From contig QFQP01000021.1 in the NCBI GenBank assembly GCA_003243425.1, positions 62,001 to 126,000 of the forward strand: DNA of 64,000 nucleotides, read 5' to 3'. A program made the position numbers and the translations under genes. Below, piece after piece: positions 1 through 7,738 of this stretch; position 1 is the stretch's first letter; each line of letters opens with the position of its first letter. The stretch is from Archangium gephyra. Its GTDB lineage: Bacteria; Myxococcota; Myxococcia; Myxococcales; Myxococcaceae. Under the pieces are notes generated by a model that ran no database searches, had not been told where the DNA came from, and saw nothing but the letters and a program-made list of their open reading frames with translations.

Positions 1-888
1 GGCGTGCTGGTGGCCGAGGTGCGCCGCGCGCAGAACGTGAACAACGTGTTCCGCCGCGGCCCGGTGACCAACGAGGCCTTCGACGTGGGTGAAGACTTCA
101 TCGGCGCGTCGTTCGACGGCATGGGCACGCTGGTGCTGGCCACCAGCGGCGGCGACGTCGTGTTGCGCGCGCCGAACGCCAACACCTTCGAGTTGCGCCG
201 GCCGATGACGCGTTGGGCGGCGCGCGCCGTCGAAGCCCGCAACGGCACCGGCGTGTTGCTGGTCGGCGCCAACGGCAACGACGGCGTCATCGTGCGCAAC
301 GTGGGGAGCGCGTTCACCACCGTGGCCACCGCCACCGGCACGCCCTTCAACGCCGTGTGCCGGGTGTCCGACAGCGACGGCTGGGCGGTGGGCGCCGCGG
401 GCGTCATCTACCGGCTCACCAACTCGGGCGCGACGCGCGTCGTGTCGCCCACCACGAAGGACCTGGTGGCGCTCGACTGTGCCGCTGGCAACGCGGTGGC
501 GGTGGGCGCCGAAGGCACGGTGCTTCGCTTCGGCAACGGGAGCTGGACCACGGTGGCGCCCGCCTTCCCGGGCGCCGAAAAGCTCACCACGGTGCAGCTG
601 GTGATGGGCGGCGCGTACGTCGGCGGCGACGGCGTGCTGGCGCGCTACGGCGCCACGGGTTGGTCGTCGTTGCCGTCACAACCGGGCCTCAGCCGCCTCG
701 TCGCGCGCTCGTCTCAAGAGGTCTACGGCACGTTCGTGACCGGCGGTTCGACGGTCGTGAAGCGCTTCGACGGCGCGGCCTGGAGCACGGGGTTGGTGAC
801 GGTTTCGGGTTCGCTGGGGGGGGGTGTGCAGCAGGGGTCTCGAGTGGTATGGGGTGGGACCTTCGGCGCCATCGTCGAAGGAGACTGA
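1..888 (+). CDS. Beta-propeller-like repeat protein, 5'-truncated by window edge
   Basis: The frame is open from the first base, so the N-terminus lies outside the window; about 295 codons are visible, ending with TGA at 886-888. The visible part is built from repeated blocks of roughly 40-45 residues, each with a Gly-rich strand pair such as AVGAEGTVLRFGNGSWTTV or GWAVGAAGVIYRL, the style of BNR/YCF48-like beta-propellers common in exported myxobacterial proteins. I see no catalytic motif and no membrane segment in the visible part. It ends 25 bases before the pseudokinase gene, so the two may share a transcript. Function unknown; an envelope or extracellular location is inferred only from the repeat type. 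Confidence 0.7.
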   Translation, partial: GVLVAEVRRAQNVNNVFRRGPVTNEAFDVGEDFIGASFDGMGTLVLATSGGDVVLRAPNANTFELRRPMTRWAARAVEARNGTGVLLVGANGNDGVIVRNVGSAFTTVATATGTPFNAVCRVSDSDGWAVGAAGVIYRLTNSGATRVVSPTTKDLVALDCAAGNAVAVGAEGTVLRFGNGSWTTVAPAFPGAEKLTTVQLVMGGAYVGGDGVLARYGATGWSSLPSQPGLSRLVARSSQEVYGTFVTGGSTVVKRFDGAAWSTGLVTVSGSLGGGVQQGSRVVWGGTFGAIVEGD

Positions 889-913
889 AGTTCCAAAAGT
901 GGAGGAATTTCAA

Positions 914-2704
914 ATGCCTGAGCTGGATCCGCGCTTCCAAATCCGTGCGCCGCTTCGCTGTGACGGCATCGGTCGTCTCGACTGTGCCGAAGACTCGGTT
1001 TCGGGCGAGCGCCTCGCGGTTCGCTGGGTTCCGCTCGACGCCAACGGTGAGCTCGCGGTGAAGGCCTGCGAGAAGCTCCCGGCGCACCCCACGCTGCCGC
1101 GCATTCTTCAGACCGGGCAGGTCGGCGCATCGGCCTTCGTGGCCCTCGATTTTCCCATGGGCGAGACGCTCGCCGCGCGCGGTGAGGAGCGGCTCGAGAA
1201 CGAACAGCTGCTCAAGCTCGCCGCGCAGCTGTCTGACGCGCTGGCCACGGTGCACGCCCAGAACGTGGTGCACGGCGAAATGAGCCGTGACTCCGTGCTC
1301 TTGACCCGGGACGGGCGCGCCGTGCTGTGGGACATGCCGCTGGTCATCGCCAACCGCCTCGCAGACCGCCGCGGCGAGAACCGCCTGATGCAGAACCTGG
1401 TGAAGACCGCTCCGTACCTCGCGCCGGAGCGCGCGCGGGGTGAAGGCGCGAGCCAGCCGGCCGACGTCTACGGCCTCGCCGCGGTGCTGTGCATCGCCGG
1501 TGGGGCGCCGCTGCCGACCGCGTCGACCACGCTGGGCGCCGTGCACCAGGTGTCGTCCGGTGAGTGGTCGCCGCGCGTGCCCTCGTCGCTGCCCGAGCAG
1601 TGGCGCACCATGCTGGAGCGCATGTTGGCCAGCGACGCGAGCAAGCGCCCGACGGCCGCTGAAGTCGCGCTGGCGTTCGCGCGTGTTCCGGGCCAGGGCT
1701 CGCTGCCCACCGTGCCCGAGCTGCCCGCGGTGCGGCTGCCGGCCGAGATTCTCGAAGCGGCTGACGCGCTGATGAAGTCACAGGTCGAAGCGATGCGCGC
1801 GCCGACGCGTGAGCTCTCGCTCGAAGCGGTGCAGGCCGCCGCGGCTGCCAGCGTCGACCTGACGCCGGTGACGCCCACGCCCGCGCTGCCGCTCGAGACC
1901 GATGCGTTGCCGTCGCTGGAGCTGAAGCCGGCTCCGGTGGTCGTCGAAGCAGCGAAGCCGGCGGTGACGGTCGAAGTGCCGGTGGTCGCCGAAGAGAAGA
2001 AGCCCGACGTCGAGCCCACGCCGCACCCGTTCATGCGCGCCGCGCTCCACGCAGCTGAAGCGCCGCAGCCTCGCAGCGCCAGCTCCGACGCGGTGCCTGC
2101 GGTGACCGCGCCGGCGAGCAACACCCACGAGCACCCGTTCATGCGTTCGGCGATTCACGCGCGCACGGTCAGTGGTGATGGCGTCATCGAAGCGGTCGGG
2201 GTGCAGCGTGAAGCGGTTCGCATTCCGACGGTGGAATTCGAAGCGGTGCGCTCGACGGTTCCGTTGAACGACGGCATCGCGGTGTCGGCTGACCTGCTGG
2301 CCGCCGGGGCAACGTCGATGACGGCCGACGACGTCGCCGCCTACGACGCGTCACGCCGCCGCGTGTGGATGATGCTCGGCGTGTTCGGTGGTGCGGCGCT
2401 CGGGCTCATGGTGACGGTCATTCTGCTCGCGCACCGTGCGCCGGAAGTCGTGGTGGTGCCCGCCCCCGTCGCGCCGGTGCCCGTCGCTGCCCGGCCGGTG
2501 CTCGAAGAGCTCGCGCCGCTCCCGCGCATTGCGGCGCCTCCCAGGCCGGTGAAGCGTGCGGCCCCGGTCGCCGCGCCCGTCGAGACCGCCAGGGCCGAAG
2601 AGGTCGCGCCCGTTGCGCAGCCCGTGAAGACCGAGCCCGAGAAGTTCGAGTTCCTCGACGGTGCCGAAGCCCCGAAGGACGAGCTCAAGCGCCCCGAGAT
2701 GTGA
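914..2704 (+). CDS. Membrane-anchored Ser/Thr pseudokinase
   Basis: 596 residues from ATG 914, chosen because GGAGGA at 901-906 lies just upstream; the frame is open further upstream without support. Residues about 10-260 follow a Hanks-type kinase fold: an APER motif, a Pro/Ala helix region and the C-lobe ending KRPTAAEVALAF are clear. Key catalytic residues are not: the VAIK lysine is LAVRW, the HRD loop is HGEMSRDS (residue about 120; catalytic Asp and Asn lost) and DFG is DMP. A long Pro/Ala-rich linker follows, containing two HPFMR motifs (near residues 371 and 406), then one transmembrane helix (about 485-507) and a Pro-rich tail. Myxobacterial membrane kinases often have this layout. 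Inference: a scaffold or regulatory pseudokinase that does not transfer phosphate. Confidence 0.85.
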   Translation: MPELDPRFQIRAPLRCDGIGRLDCAEDSVSGERLAVRWVPLDANGELAVKACEKLPAHPTLPRILQTGQVGASAFVALDFPMGETLAARGEERLENEQLLKLAAQLSDALATVHAQNVVHGEMSRDSVLLTRDGRAVLWDMPLVIANRLADRRGENRLMQNLVKTAPYLAPERARGEGASQPADVYGLAAVLCIAGGAPLPTASTTLGAVHQVSSGEWSPRVPSSLPEQWRTMLERMLASDASKRPTAAEVALAFARVPGQGSLPTVPELPAVRLPAEILEAADALMKSQVEAMRAPTRELSLEAVQAAAAASVDLTPVTPTPALPLETDALPSLELKPAPVVVEAAKPAVTVEVPVVAEEKKPDVEPTPHPFMRAALHAAEAPQPRSASSDAVPAVTAPASNTHEHPFMRSAIHARTVSGDGVIEAVGVQREAVRIPTVEFEAVRSTVPLNDGIAVSADLLAAGATSMTADDVAAYDASRRRVWMMLGVFGGAALGLMVTVILLAHRAPEVVVVPAPVAPVPVAARPVLEELAPLPRIAAPPRPVKRAAPVAAPVETARAEEVAPVAQPVKTEPEKFEFLDGAEAPKDELKRPEM

Positions 2705-2710
2705 CGTGTC

Positions 2711-2893
2711 GTGCTCGGCGAGCACGCGGTACCGGTCGTCGAGTGCAACGCTGGGCCGCGTCTCGGGGACTGGCGTGCTGCGACCCCTGAAACGTCGTCG
2801 GCTTCGCCCGAGCCGGTGACCGCCGTGGGCCTCGCGCCTTCGGTAGACGGTGCTTGCACCGCCGCCTGCAGAACGGCATCTACGCGCCCGTAG
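2711..2893 (+). CDS. Doubtful 60-codon ORF before the kinase/HopA1 pair
   Basis: A GTG-started frame of 60 codons ends TAG at 2891-2893, directly abutting the ATG of the phosphotransferase gene. The product would be Ala/Ser/Thr/Pro-rich with a C-terminal stretch APSVDGACTAACRTASTRP carrying two Cys and several Ser/Thr, superficially like a lanthipeptide core. Against it: no good ribosome-binding site, third-position GC lower than in the flanking genes, and the same bases hold two strong dyads (2848-2861, 2876-2897) that suggest regulatory DNA instead. Listed as a candidate precursor only because of what lies next to it. Confidence 0.2.
   Translation: MLGEHAVPVVECNAGPRLGDWRAATPETSSASPEPVTAVGLAPSVDGACTAACRTASTRP
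2848..2861. promoter_or_regulatory. Palindrome CGGTGC-TT-GCACCG upstream of the phosphotransferase
   Basis: Perfect 6-bp arms separated by two bases, about 33 bases before the start codon of the APH-like gene. The size and position would fit an operator for a dimeric repressor. No regulator is encoded beside it, so the cognate protein is unknown. Confidence 0.35.
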
Positions 2894-2897
2894 ATGC
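2876..2897 (+). promoter_or_regulatory. 9-bp hairpin enclosing the start codon of the phosphotransferase
   Basis: GCATCTACG (2876-2884) and CGTAGATGC (2889-2897) form a perfect 9-bp stem with a 4-base loop. The ATG at 2894-2896 lies inside the 3' arm, so in mRNA this fold would hide the start codon. There is no U-tract, so it is not a standard terminator. It could set translation of the kinase/HopA1 pair, or act as a DNA-level operator. Confidence 0.45.
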
Positions 2898-3949
2898 GCG
2901 CACCGCTGACTGACGCCGAGCTCGACGCCCGCCTTGCCGGGCTTGGCCTGGTCCGCGACCCCTCCATCACAAACCCGCCGCCGTCGAAGAACCGCACGGT
3001 GGTGTGCAAGGTGAAGAACGGGAAGAAGCGGGTGCTCGTCAAGATCGCCGACGGCCCGGGCAACGTCGGCGTGCTGCGCGAAGGCTCCGTGCTCGAGCGC
3101 GTCGAACCGCTCTCGCGCGTCGCGCGCAGCCCGTTGCACCTGCCGCACGTGTACGCGTTCGACCCGGCGCACGGCCTGCTCGGCCTGGAGTGGATCCCCA
3201 ACACCGAGACGCTGCACCACTTTCACCGCCGCTCCGGTGAGTACCCGGCGCTCGTGGCTGAGCAGGTCGGCAACGCGCTGGGGTACCTGCACCGCAGCAG
3301 CCGTGAAGGCCGCGCGCACTACGCCCTGGCCGACACCTTCCGCGACGACTCGGATCTGCTCGAGTGTTTCCTGCGCATGCGCCCTGATTTCTACGCGCGG
3401 CTGTCGACGGCGGGCATCGACTTCTTCGCCAGCGTGCAGGCCGACGCGCAGGCCATGACGGGACTCCAGGCGCTCTCGACGCAGCAGCTGCGCGAGAGCG
3501 AGAACGCGCTGCTCCACGGAGATCTGCGCCAGGCGAACCTGCTGCGCGTGACGAAGACCCCGAAGGCCACCAGCATCGTGTACCTCGACTGGGAGCTCTC
3601 GTTCTGGGGAGACCCCGCGCGCGACCTCGGCAGCCTGCTGTCTGACTACGTGATGGGGTGGATCGCGCCGGAGCATCGCAGCGAAGTGCTGGCGCGCCCG
3701 GTGCTTGAGACGTTCGCGCACGCGTTGCTGAAGGCCTACGCGGCGGCGCGTGAGCCCGGCTTCAAGCTCGACGACGACTTCCAGCAGCGCGTCGTCCGGT
3801 GGATCGGCACGGCCCTGCTCATCTCGGTGTACGGCATCTCGCACTACGAGCAGCACCTCGACGCGCGTGCGCTCGGTGTGGCGCGGCAGGCGCGCGAGAT
3901 GCTCGGCAAGCCCGCCGAATGGCCGACGGTGCTGTGGGGGAAGTTGTGA
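2894..3949 (+). CDS. APH-family phosphotransferase, LxmK-like
   Basis: 351 residues. The aminoglycoside/choline-kinase-type fold (APH, PF01636) is shown by HGDLRQANLL near residue 208, the catalytic loop with its Asp and Asn, and by YLDWELSFWGDPARDLG near residue 230, whose Asp binds metal. The N-lobe has NRTVVCKVKNGKKRVLVK as the likely nucleotide-binding strand pair. Its TGA overlaps the GTG of the next gene (GTGA), so the pair is translationally coupled. The partner is HopA1-like. An APH-type kinase beside a HopA1 protein is the hallmark pair of class V lanthipeptide clusters, where the kinase phosphorylates Ser/Thr of a precursor. Inference: peptide or protein Ser/Thr kinase rather than antibiotic resistance. 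The start lies within a hairpin (2876-2897); GTG starts further in are possible. Confidence 0.85.
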   Translation: MRAPLTDAELDARLAGLGLVRDPSITNPPPSKNRTVVCKVKNGKKRVLVKIADGPGNVGVLREGSVLERVEPLSRVARSPLHLPHVYAFDPAHGLLGLEWIPNTETLHHFHRRSGEYPALVAEQVGNALGYLHRSSREGRAHYALADTFRDDSDLLECFLRMRPDFYARLSTAGIDFFASVQADAQAMTGLQALSTQQLRESENALLHGDLRQANLLRVTKTPKATSIVYLDWELSFWGDPARDLGSLLSDYVMGWIAPEHRSEVLARPVLETFAHALLKAYAAAREPGFKLDDDFQQRVVRWIGTALLISVYGISHYEQHLDARALGVARQAREMLGKPAEWPTVLWGKL

Positions 3950-4674
3950 CCTCACCTTCGACCGACGCGCGCGTGCGCTACTTCCATTCGCGGCGCTTCA
4001 CGCTGCGGGCTGGAGAAGAACCGGAGCTCCACCGCGCCTCGGGTGACTCGGGCTACGTGGCGCACCTGTCGGCCTGTACACAGGGCGCCACCGGGTGGGA
4101 CTGGAGCTTCCGCCTCGTTCGCACCGGCCACGAGTGGGCGTTCCTGAGCGACGGCAAGCTGACGTTGTTCGTCGACGAGCCCGGCCAGTACGTGCCCAAC
4201 GACGCCAGGCCGGGTGACACGGTGGCGCTGCGACTTCCGCGCGCGCGCGAGAACCTGCACCCGCACCGCTTCTCTCTGTTCGGAGGGCAGGGTGGGTGTG
4301 TGGTCGGTCACGGCTACACGAAGTTGTTCCTGCCCATCACCTACGAAGCCGCGCCGTCGCTGGTCGAAGCGTGCTCGAGCAAGTGGGCTGATCAGCTGCG
4401 CTTCTCGCTGCACGTGGCGAACTCGCCGTACGACTATGAGCGCGCCGACGCCGCGGTCATCGACGTGGGCGTACAGGACGAGCCGGGCGTGATGCGGTTG
4501 CTCGAGGCGTTCTTGCGGCAGTCGCCGAGCGCGTTGACGCCACGCGGGGTTCCGTTCGCCACCGTCGAAGGTCCGCTCAAGCTGGCGCGCGCCGAGGCGA
4601 AGGAGCGCGGAGATCTCTGTGACGGCTTCGGTTGGCGCCGCTGCAGTGAAGCGGTGCTTCAGGGGCAGTTTTGA
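3946..4674 (+). CDS. HopA1-family protein, LxmY-like (putative phospho-Ser/Thr lyase)
   Basis: 242 residues from GTG 3946, which overlaps the stop of the upstream kinase gene. Features matching the HopA1 family (PF17914) as I know it: a central PGDTVALRLPRARE strand, then KLFLPITYEAAPSLVEA, a YERADAAVIDVG segment typical of the (R/K)xDaAVLY strand, and the C-terminal motif GFGWRRCSEAV resembling SFGxHRCxLLAE. HopA1 was first described as a Pseudomonas type III effector, but the fold is also used by LxmY-type enzymes of class V lanthipeptide maturation, acting with an APH-type kinase. Here it sits in exactly that pairing. No LxmX-type third protein and no certain precursor gene is visible. No secretion signal. 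Confidence 0.8.
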   Translation: MTSPSTDARVRYFHSRRFTLRAGEEPELHRASGDSGYVAHLSACTQGATGWDWSFRLVRTGHEWAFLSDGKLTLFVDEPGQYVPNDARPGDTVALRLPRARENLHPHRFSLFGGQGGCVVGHGYTKLFLPITYEAAPSLVEACSSKWADQLRFSLHVANSPYDYERADAAVIDVGVQDEPGVMRLLEAFLRQSPSALTPRGVPFATVEGPLKLARAEAKERGDLCDGFGWRRCSEAVLQGQF

Positions 4675-4872
4675 GCCGTCGTCGCTGACGTCGCGCGGGT
4701 CGCGGTGCGCGCTGTCCTCGAGAGCTCCCCTGAACCCGTCTCGGTCGTGTTCTCGCGCCTCCGCCACGACCTCGCGGTCTGACGCCTCAACTTTCTGGGG
4801 GCGGTTCGATGCACCACGTCGACTGATCTCACGCAGTTGCAACGCGGCCCCGTCGTTGCACACCATGGGCGC

Positions 4873-6183
4873 ATGTCTTCACCGGTTCGCGCCTGGATCC
4901 GTCGTGCCCTGCAGCTATCGGTGGTCGCGCCGCTCGCGTTGACGGCCTGTGGCCCCGACCTGAAGAACTCGACGGCCTTCCAGTGTGAAGAGTTTCACCC
5001 TGCGCTGACCGGCCTCGAGCTCCCCGTCATTCCCGACGTGATGGAGCTGCGCACCGTCTCCAACCGGCAGTTCAACGACCCGGCCTCACGGTCTTCCACG
5101 TCGAGCAGCCGCGTGGGTGTGGTCTGCCTGACCGCGAATGACAAGCCGACGTGCGAAGCCGCGTTCGCCACCCTCGAGCCGGGCGGCGGCTTCGCGGCCG
5201 AATGCTCGCAGCTGTGCGTCGACTACCACCTCGCCACCACGCGCGGAGACACGGTCACCGCGGTCGCGACGCTCGAGCAACTCAAGAACTTCCTCGGGCC
5301 CATCGACACGCCACAGGAGGCGATGCTCATCGCGTTCGCCAATCGCTTCCGCGTGAGCTGCGACGATGCGTCACGGGGCTCGGCGAAATCGGACCGGGGC
5401 GGTTGGCAGGTCATCGCCACCAGCGGTCACGCCTGCGGTGAAGGCACGGCGCTCATTCGTCACTACCTGCACGTGTCGACCGACGGCGAGCTCACCGAAG
5501 AGCGGTCCGAAGTGCTGCAGCGGGGCATGCCCGGCTGTGCCATCGGGCGCCGGCCTGCGGGGCTCTCGTCGCGCGGCGTGAGCGCCTGTGACGAAGCGGT
5601 CGGCCGCCACTTCGCGCAGCTCGCGCACCTCGAAGCGGCTTCGGTGCCTGCCTTCGAACAACTGCACGACGAGCTGTCGCTGCACGGCGCGCCCGTAGAG
5701 CTGCGACGCGACGCCCTGCGTTCTGCGCTCGACGAGTTCCATCACACGAAGTTGATGACCGGGCTGTCACACCGCTTCGGTGCGCACCCCGAAGCGCCGC
5801 AGCTGTCCGCGTTCACGCCGCGCTCGCTGCTCTCCCTCGCGCGTGACAACGCGGTCGAAGGTTGTGTGCGTGAGACGTTCGGTGCCCTCGTCGCCCAGTA
5901 CCAGGCACGGCACGCGGAAGACGCGGAGGTGCGCGCCACGATGACGCGCATCGCCGAAGACGAGACCCGTCACGCGGAGCTCTCGTGGGCCATCGATGCG
6001 TGGGCGATGCACAACCTCTCGGCGGCGGAGCGTGTGTCGGTGCACCTGGCGCGTCGCCGTGCACTCGAAGCACTGCGTGAAGAAGTGAAGACGGCCTACG
6101 ACCCGGACGTCGCGCGGCTCGCGGGGCTCCCCTCTCCGCAGGTCGCCGCGGTGATGCTCGACGCGCTCTTCGCGGAGGCGTGA
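4873..6183 (+). CDS. Lipoprotein with C-terminal ferritin-like diiron domain
   Basis: 436 residues from ATG 4873. A lipoprotein signal ends VVAPLALTAC, with Cys26 the predicted lipidation site. Residues 27 to about 238 are a Cys-containing region without a recognised fold. From about 240 the protein is an all-helical ferritin-like domain with the expected metal-ligand spacing: HLEAASVPAF, LDEFHHTKL, VEGCVRETFGALVA and IAEDETRHAELSWAI, i.e. E, ExxH, E and ExxH ligands on four helices. This suggests a surface or periplasmic diiron protein, possibly an oxidase or metal store. It is preceded by about 200 bases without a gene. Its TGA overlaps a GTG (6180) that opens into the downstream tandem-repeat array. 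Confidence 0.85.
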   Translation: MSSPVRAWIRRALQLSVVAPLALTACGPDLKNSTAFQCEEFHPALTGLELPVIPDVMELRTVSNRQFNDPASRSSTSSSRVGVVCLTANDKPTCEAAFATLEPGGGFAAECSQLCVDYHLATTRGDTVTAVATLEQLKNFLGPIDTPQEAMLIAFANRFRVSCDDASRGSAKSDRGGWQVIATSGHACGEGTALIRHYLHVSTDGELTEERSEVLQRGMPGCAIGRRPAGLSSRGVSACDEAVGRHFAQLAHLEAASVPAFEQLHDELSLHGAPVELRRDALRSALDEFHHTKLMTGLSHRFGAHPEAPQLSAFTPRSLLSLARDNAVEGCVRETFGALVAQYQARHAEDAEVRATMTRIAEDETRHAELSWAIDAWAMHNLSAAERVSVHLARRRALEALREEVKTAYDPDVARLAGLPSPQVAAVMLDALFAEA

Positions 6184-6253
6184 GCCGCGTTCGACGGCCA
6201 TCTGCCGAAGAGTGGTTCGGTGTAGGTGGTGCTCGCTCTCCGACACACGTTTT

Positions 6254-6610
6254 GCAGTTTCCGATCGATTTCCTGCAGTTGCCGAGTGCCTGCTCGCAGC
6301 TGCCGAGTGCCTGCTCGCAGTTGCCGAGTGCCTGCCCACGGTTGCCGAGTGCCTGCCCACGGTTGCCGAGTGCCTGCTCGCAGTTGCCGACTGCCTGCTC
6401 GCAGTTGCCGAGTGCCTGCTCGCAGTTGCCGAGTGCCTGCTCGCAGTTGCCGAGTGCCTGCTCGCCGTTGCCGAGTGCCTGCTCGCCGTTGCCGAGTGCC
6501 TGCTCGCAGTTGCCGGGTGCCTGCTCGCAGTTGCCGAGTGCCTGCTCGCAGTTGCCGAGTGCCTGCTCGCAGTTGCCGAGTGCCTGCCCACGGTTGCCGA
6601 GCGCCGCCTG
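6254..6610. repeat. 21-bp tandem repeat array (about 15 units plus degenerate ends)
   Basis: Fifteen head-to-tail 21-bp units run from 6275 to 6589, most starting GCAGTTGCCGAGTGCC and ending TGCTC, with point variants (ACGG or GCCG at the unit start, CCC at the end, single G/A and G/C changes). A clearly diverged unit lies at each end (6254-6274, 6590-6610). As 21 is a multiple of three and the unit lacks stops, all frames are open across the array; the + frames read as heptads such as QLPSACS, AVAECLL or SCRVPAR. A GTG at 6180 overlaps the preceding gene's stop and could start a coupled 143-codon product ending at 6611. There are no spacers, so it is not CRISPR. It fills the interval 6184-6660, which otherwise holds no convincing gene. 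Confidence 0.95.
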
Positions 6611-6660
6611 ACAGTCGCTGCGTCGTGAAATGAGCCCCCGTGTCGCGCGTACGGCGCGCG

Positions 6661-7728
6661 ATGCGCACGGTCGGGAAATTCCGCGTTCTGGGTTCGCCGA
6701 CGCCGTTGATGAGCATGCTCGACGGCACGCCCGCGAAGAACCTGCTGGGTTGCGGAGACCCATGTGTCGTCCGCTTCGAGGACCGATGGACGATGTTCGT
6801 CGGCGGCTTCCAGACGAACTTCAAGAACAACCTCTTCGCGCTGCAGTCGCCGGAGCACGCGGCGCTCGACTCCGACGCGTGGCAGTTCGTCGGTGAACGC
6901 GGCCGCGCGACGCCGTTGATCTCCCAGCCCGACCGCACGTCGTGGGACCACTTCGGGCTGCACACGCCGAGCTACGTGCGCGGTGAAGTCGGCGGTGTTC
7001 CCGTCGAGCGCATCTTCTATGCGGGCCGCGGGTCGACGCGCGTCGTCGACAACACGACGCCGTACTCCATCGGGGTGCTCACCCGGCGCGAGGGCGCGTG
7101 GCACCGCCACCCGGACCCCGTGCTCACCGGCACCGGCGACAGCCCCAACGTGCTCGAGCCCAAGGCCGCGTAGCTCGATGGGAAGTGGCGCGTGTGGTTC
7201 ACCACCACGCCGCAGGAGGCGGGCAAGCACGCGCAGGTTCGCTACCGCATCGACTACGTCGAGAGCGACGACGGGCTCACGGGCTGGTCGAAGCCGGTGA
7301 CGGTGTTCGACGAGGCCGACGGCTACTACGACGCGGCGGTGTCGCGCGCCGGCGAGCGCGACTTCACGCTGCTGCTGTGTCGCAGCACCAACCTCTACGG
7401 GCGCGCGCCGTTTCCCGAGCAGGGGCTGTGGCTGGCCAGCGGTGGCCAGAACTTCGGCGCGCGGGACAACTGGCGCAGCGAAGGCGCGTTGCTGCGCTGC
7501 GACGCCCAGACGCCCGAGTGGTACCGCCACGGTCCCTTCGGCCCGTCACTGGTGACGCTGGAACAGCCGACGCCTCGTGGCGCCAGCGCCTGCGTCTTCT
7601 TCTCGGGCGTCGATTCGCGGAGGAACTGGTGGTCGCTCGCGTGGCGCAGCCTGCGGCGCCGGAAGTGGCCACCGCCGCCGGCGCCGTTCTTCTTCTCGCT
7701 GGGCCGGCTCGACCTCGCGTCCGACTGA
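6661..7728 (+). pseudogene. Glycoside-hydrolase-like propeller protein broken by in-frame TAG
   Basis: From ATG 6661 (GTG 6640 also possible) the frame reads 170 codons to TAG 7171-7173, then continues in the same frame without another stop to TGA 7726-7728. The protein is continuous across the stop: NVLEPKAA, stop, LDGKWRVWFTTTP, where relatives of five-bladed propeller glycosidases carry a Y-x-G-K-W-x-x-W/Y strand, so the stop most likely replaced a Tyr (TAC or TAT to TAG). Other propeller signatures are GCGDPCVVRFEDRWTMFVGG and TPYSIGVLTRREGAWHRH. No signal peptide. Either a recent nonsense mutation, a sequencing error, or two proteins; a restart at GTG 7192 would give only 178 residues. 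Substrate unknown. Confidence 0.65.
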
Positions 7729-7738
7729 GCGAAGCGGC

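Noticed and set aside
3799..3945. N-terminal extension of the HopA1-like protein
   Set aside because: Arg/Ala-rich antiphase reading of the kinase gene; GTG 3946 with GTGA overlap is better.
6254..6610. CRISPR array
   Set aside because: Units are contiguous 21-mers with no unique spacers and no cas genes nearby.
5767..7530. 587-codon minus-strand frame over the repeat array
   Set aside because: Open only because GC-rich antisense and the 21-bp period lack stops; it opposes two better-supported genes on the + strand.
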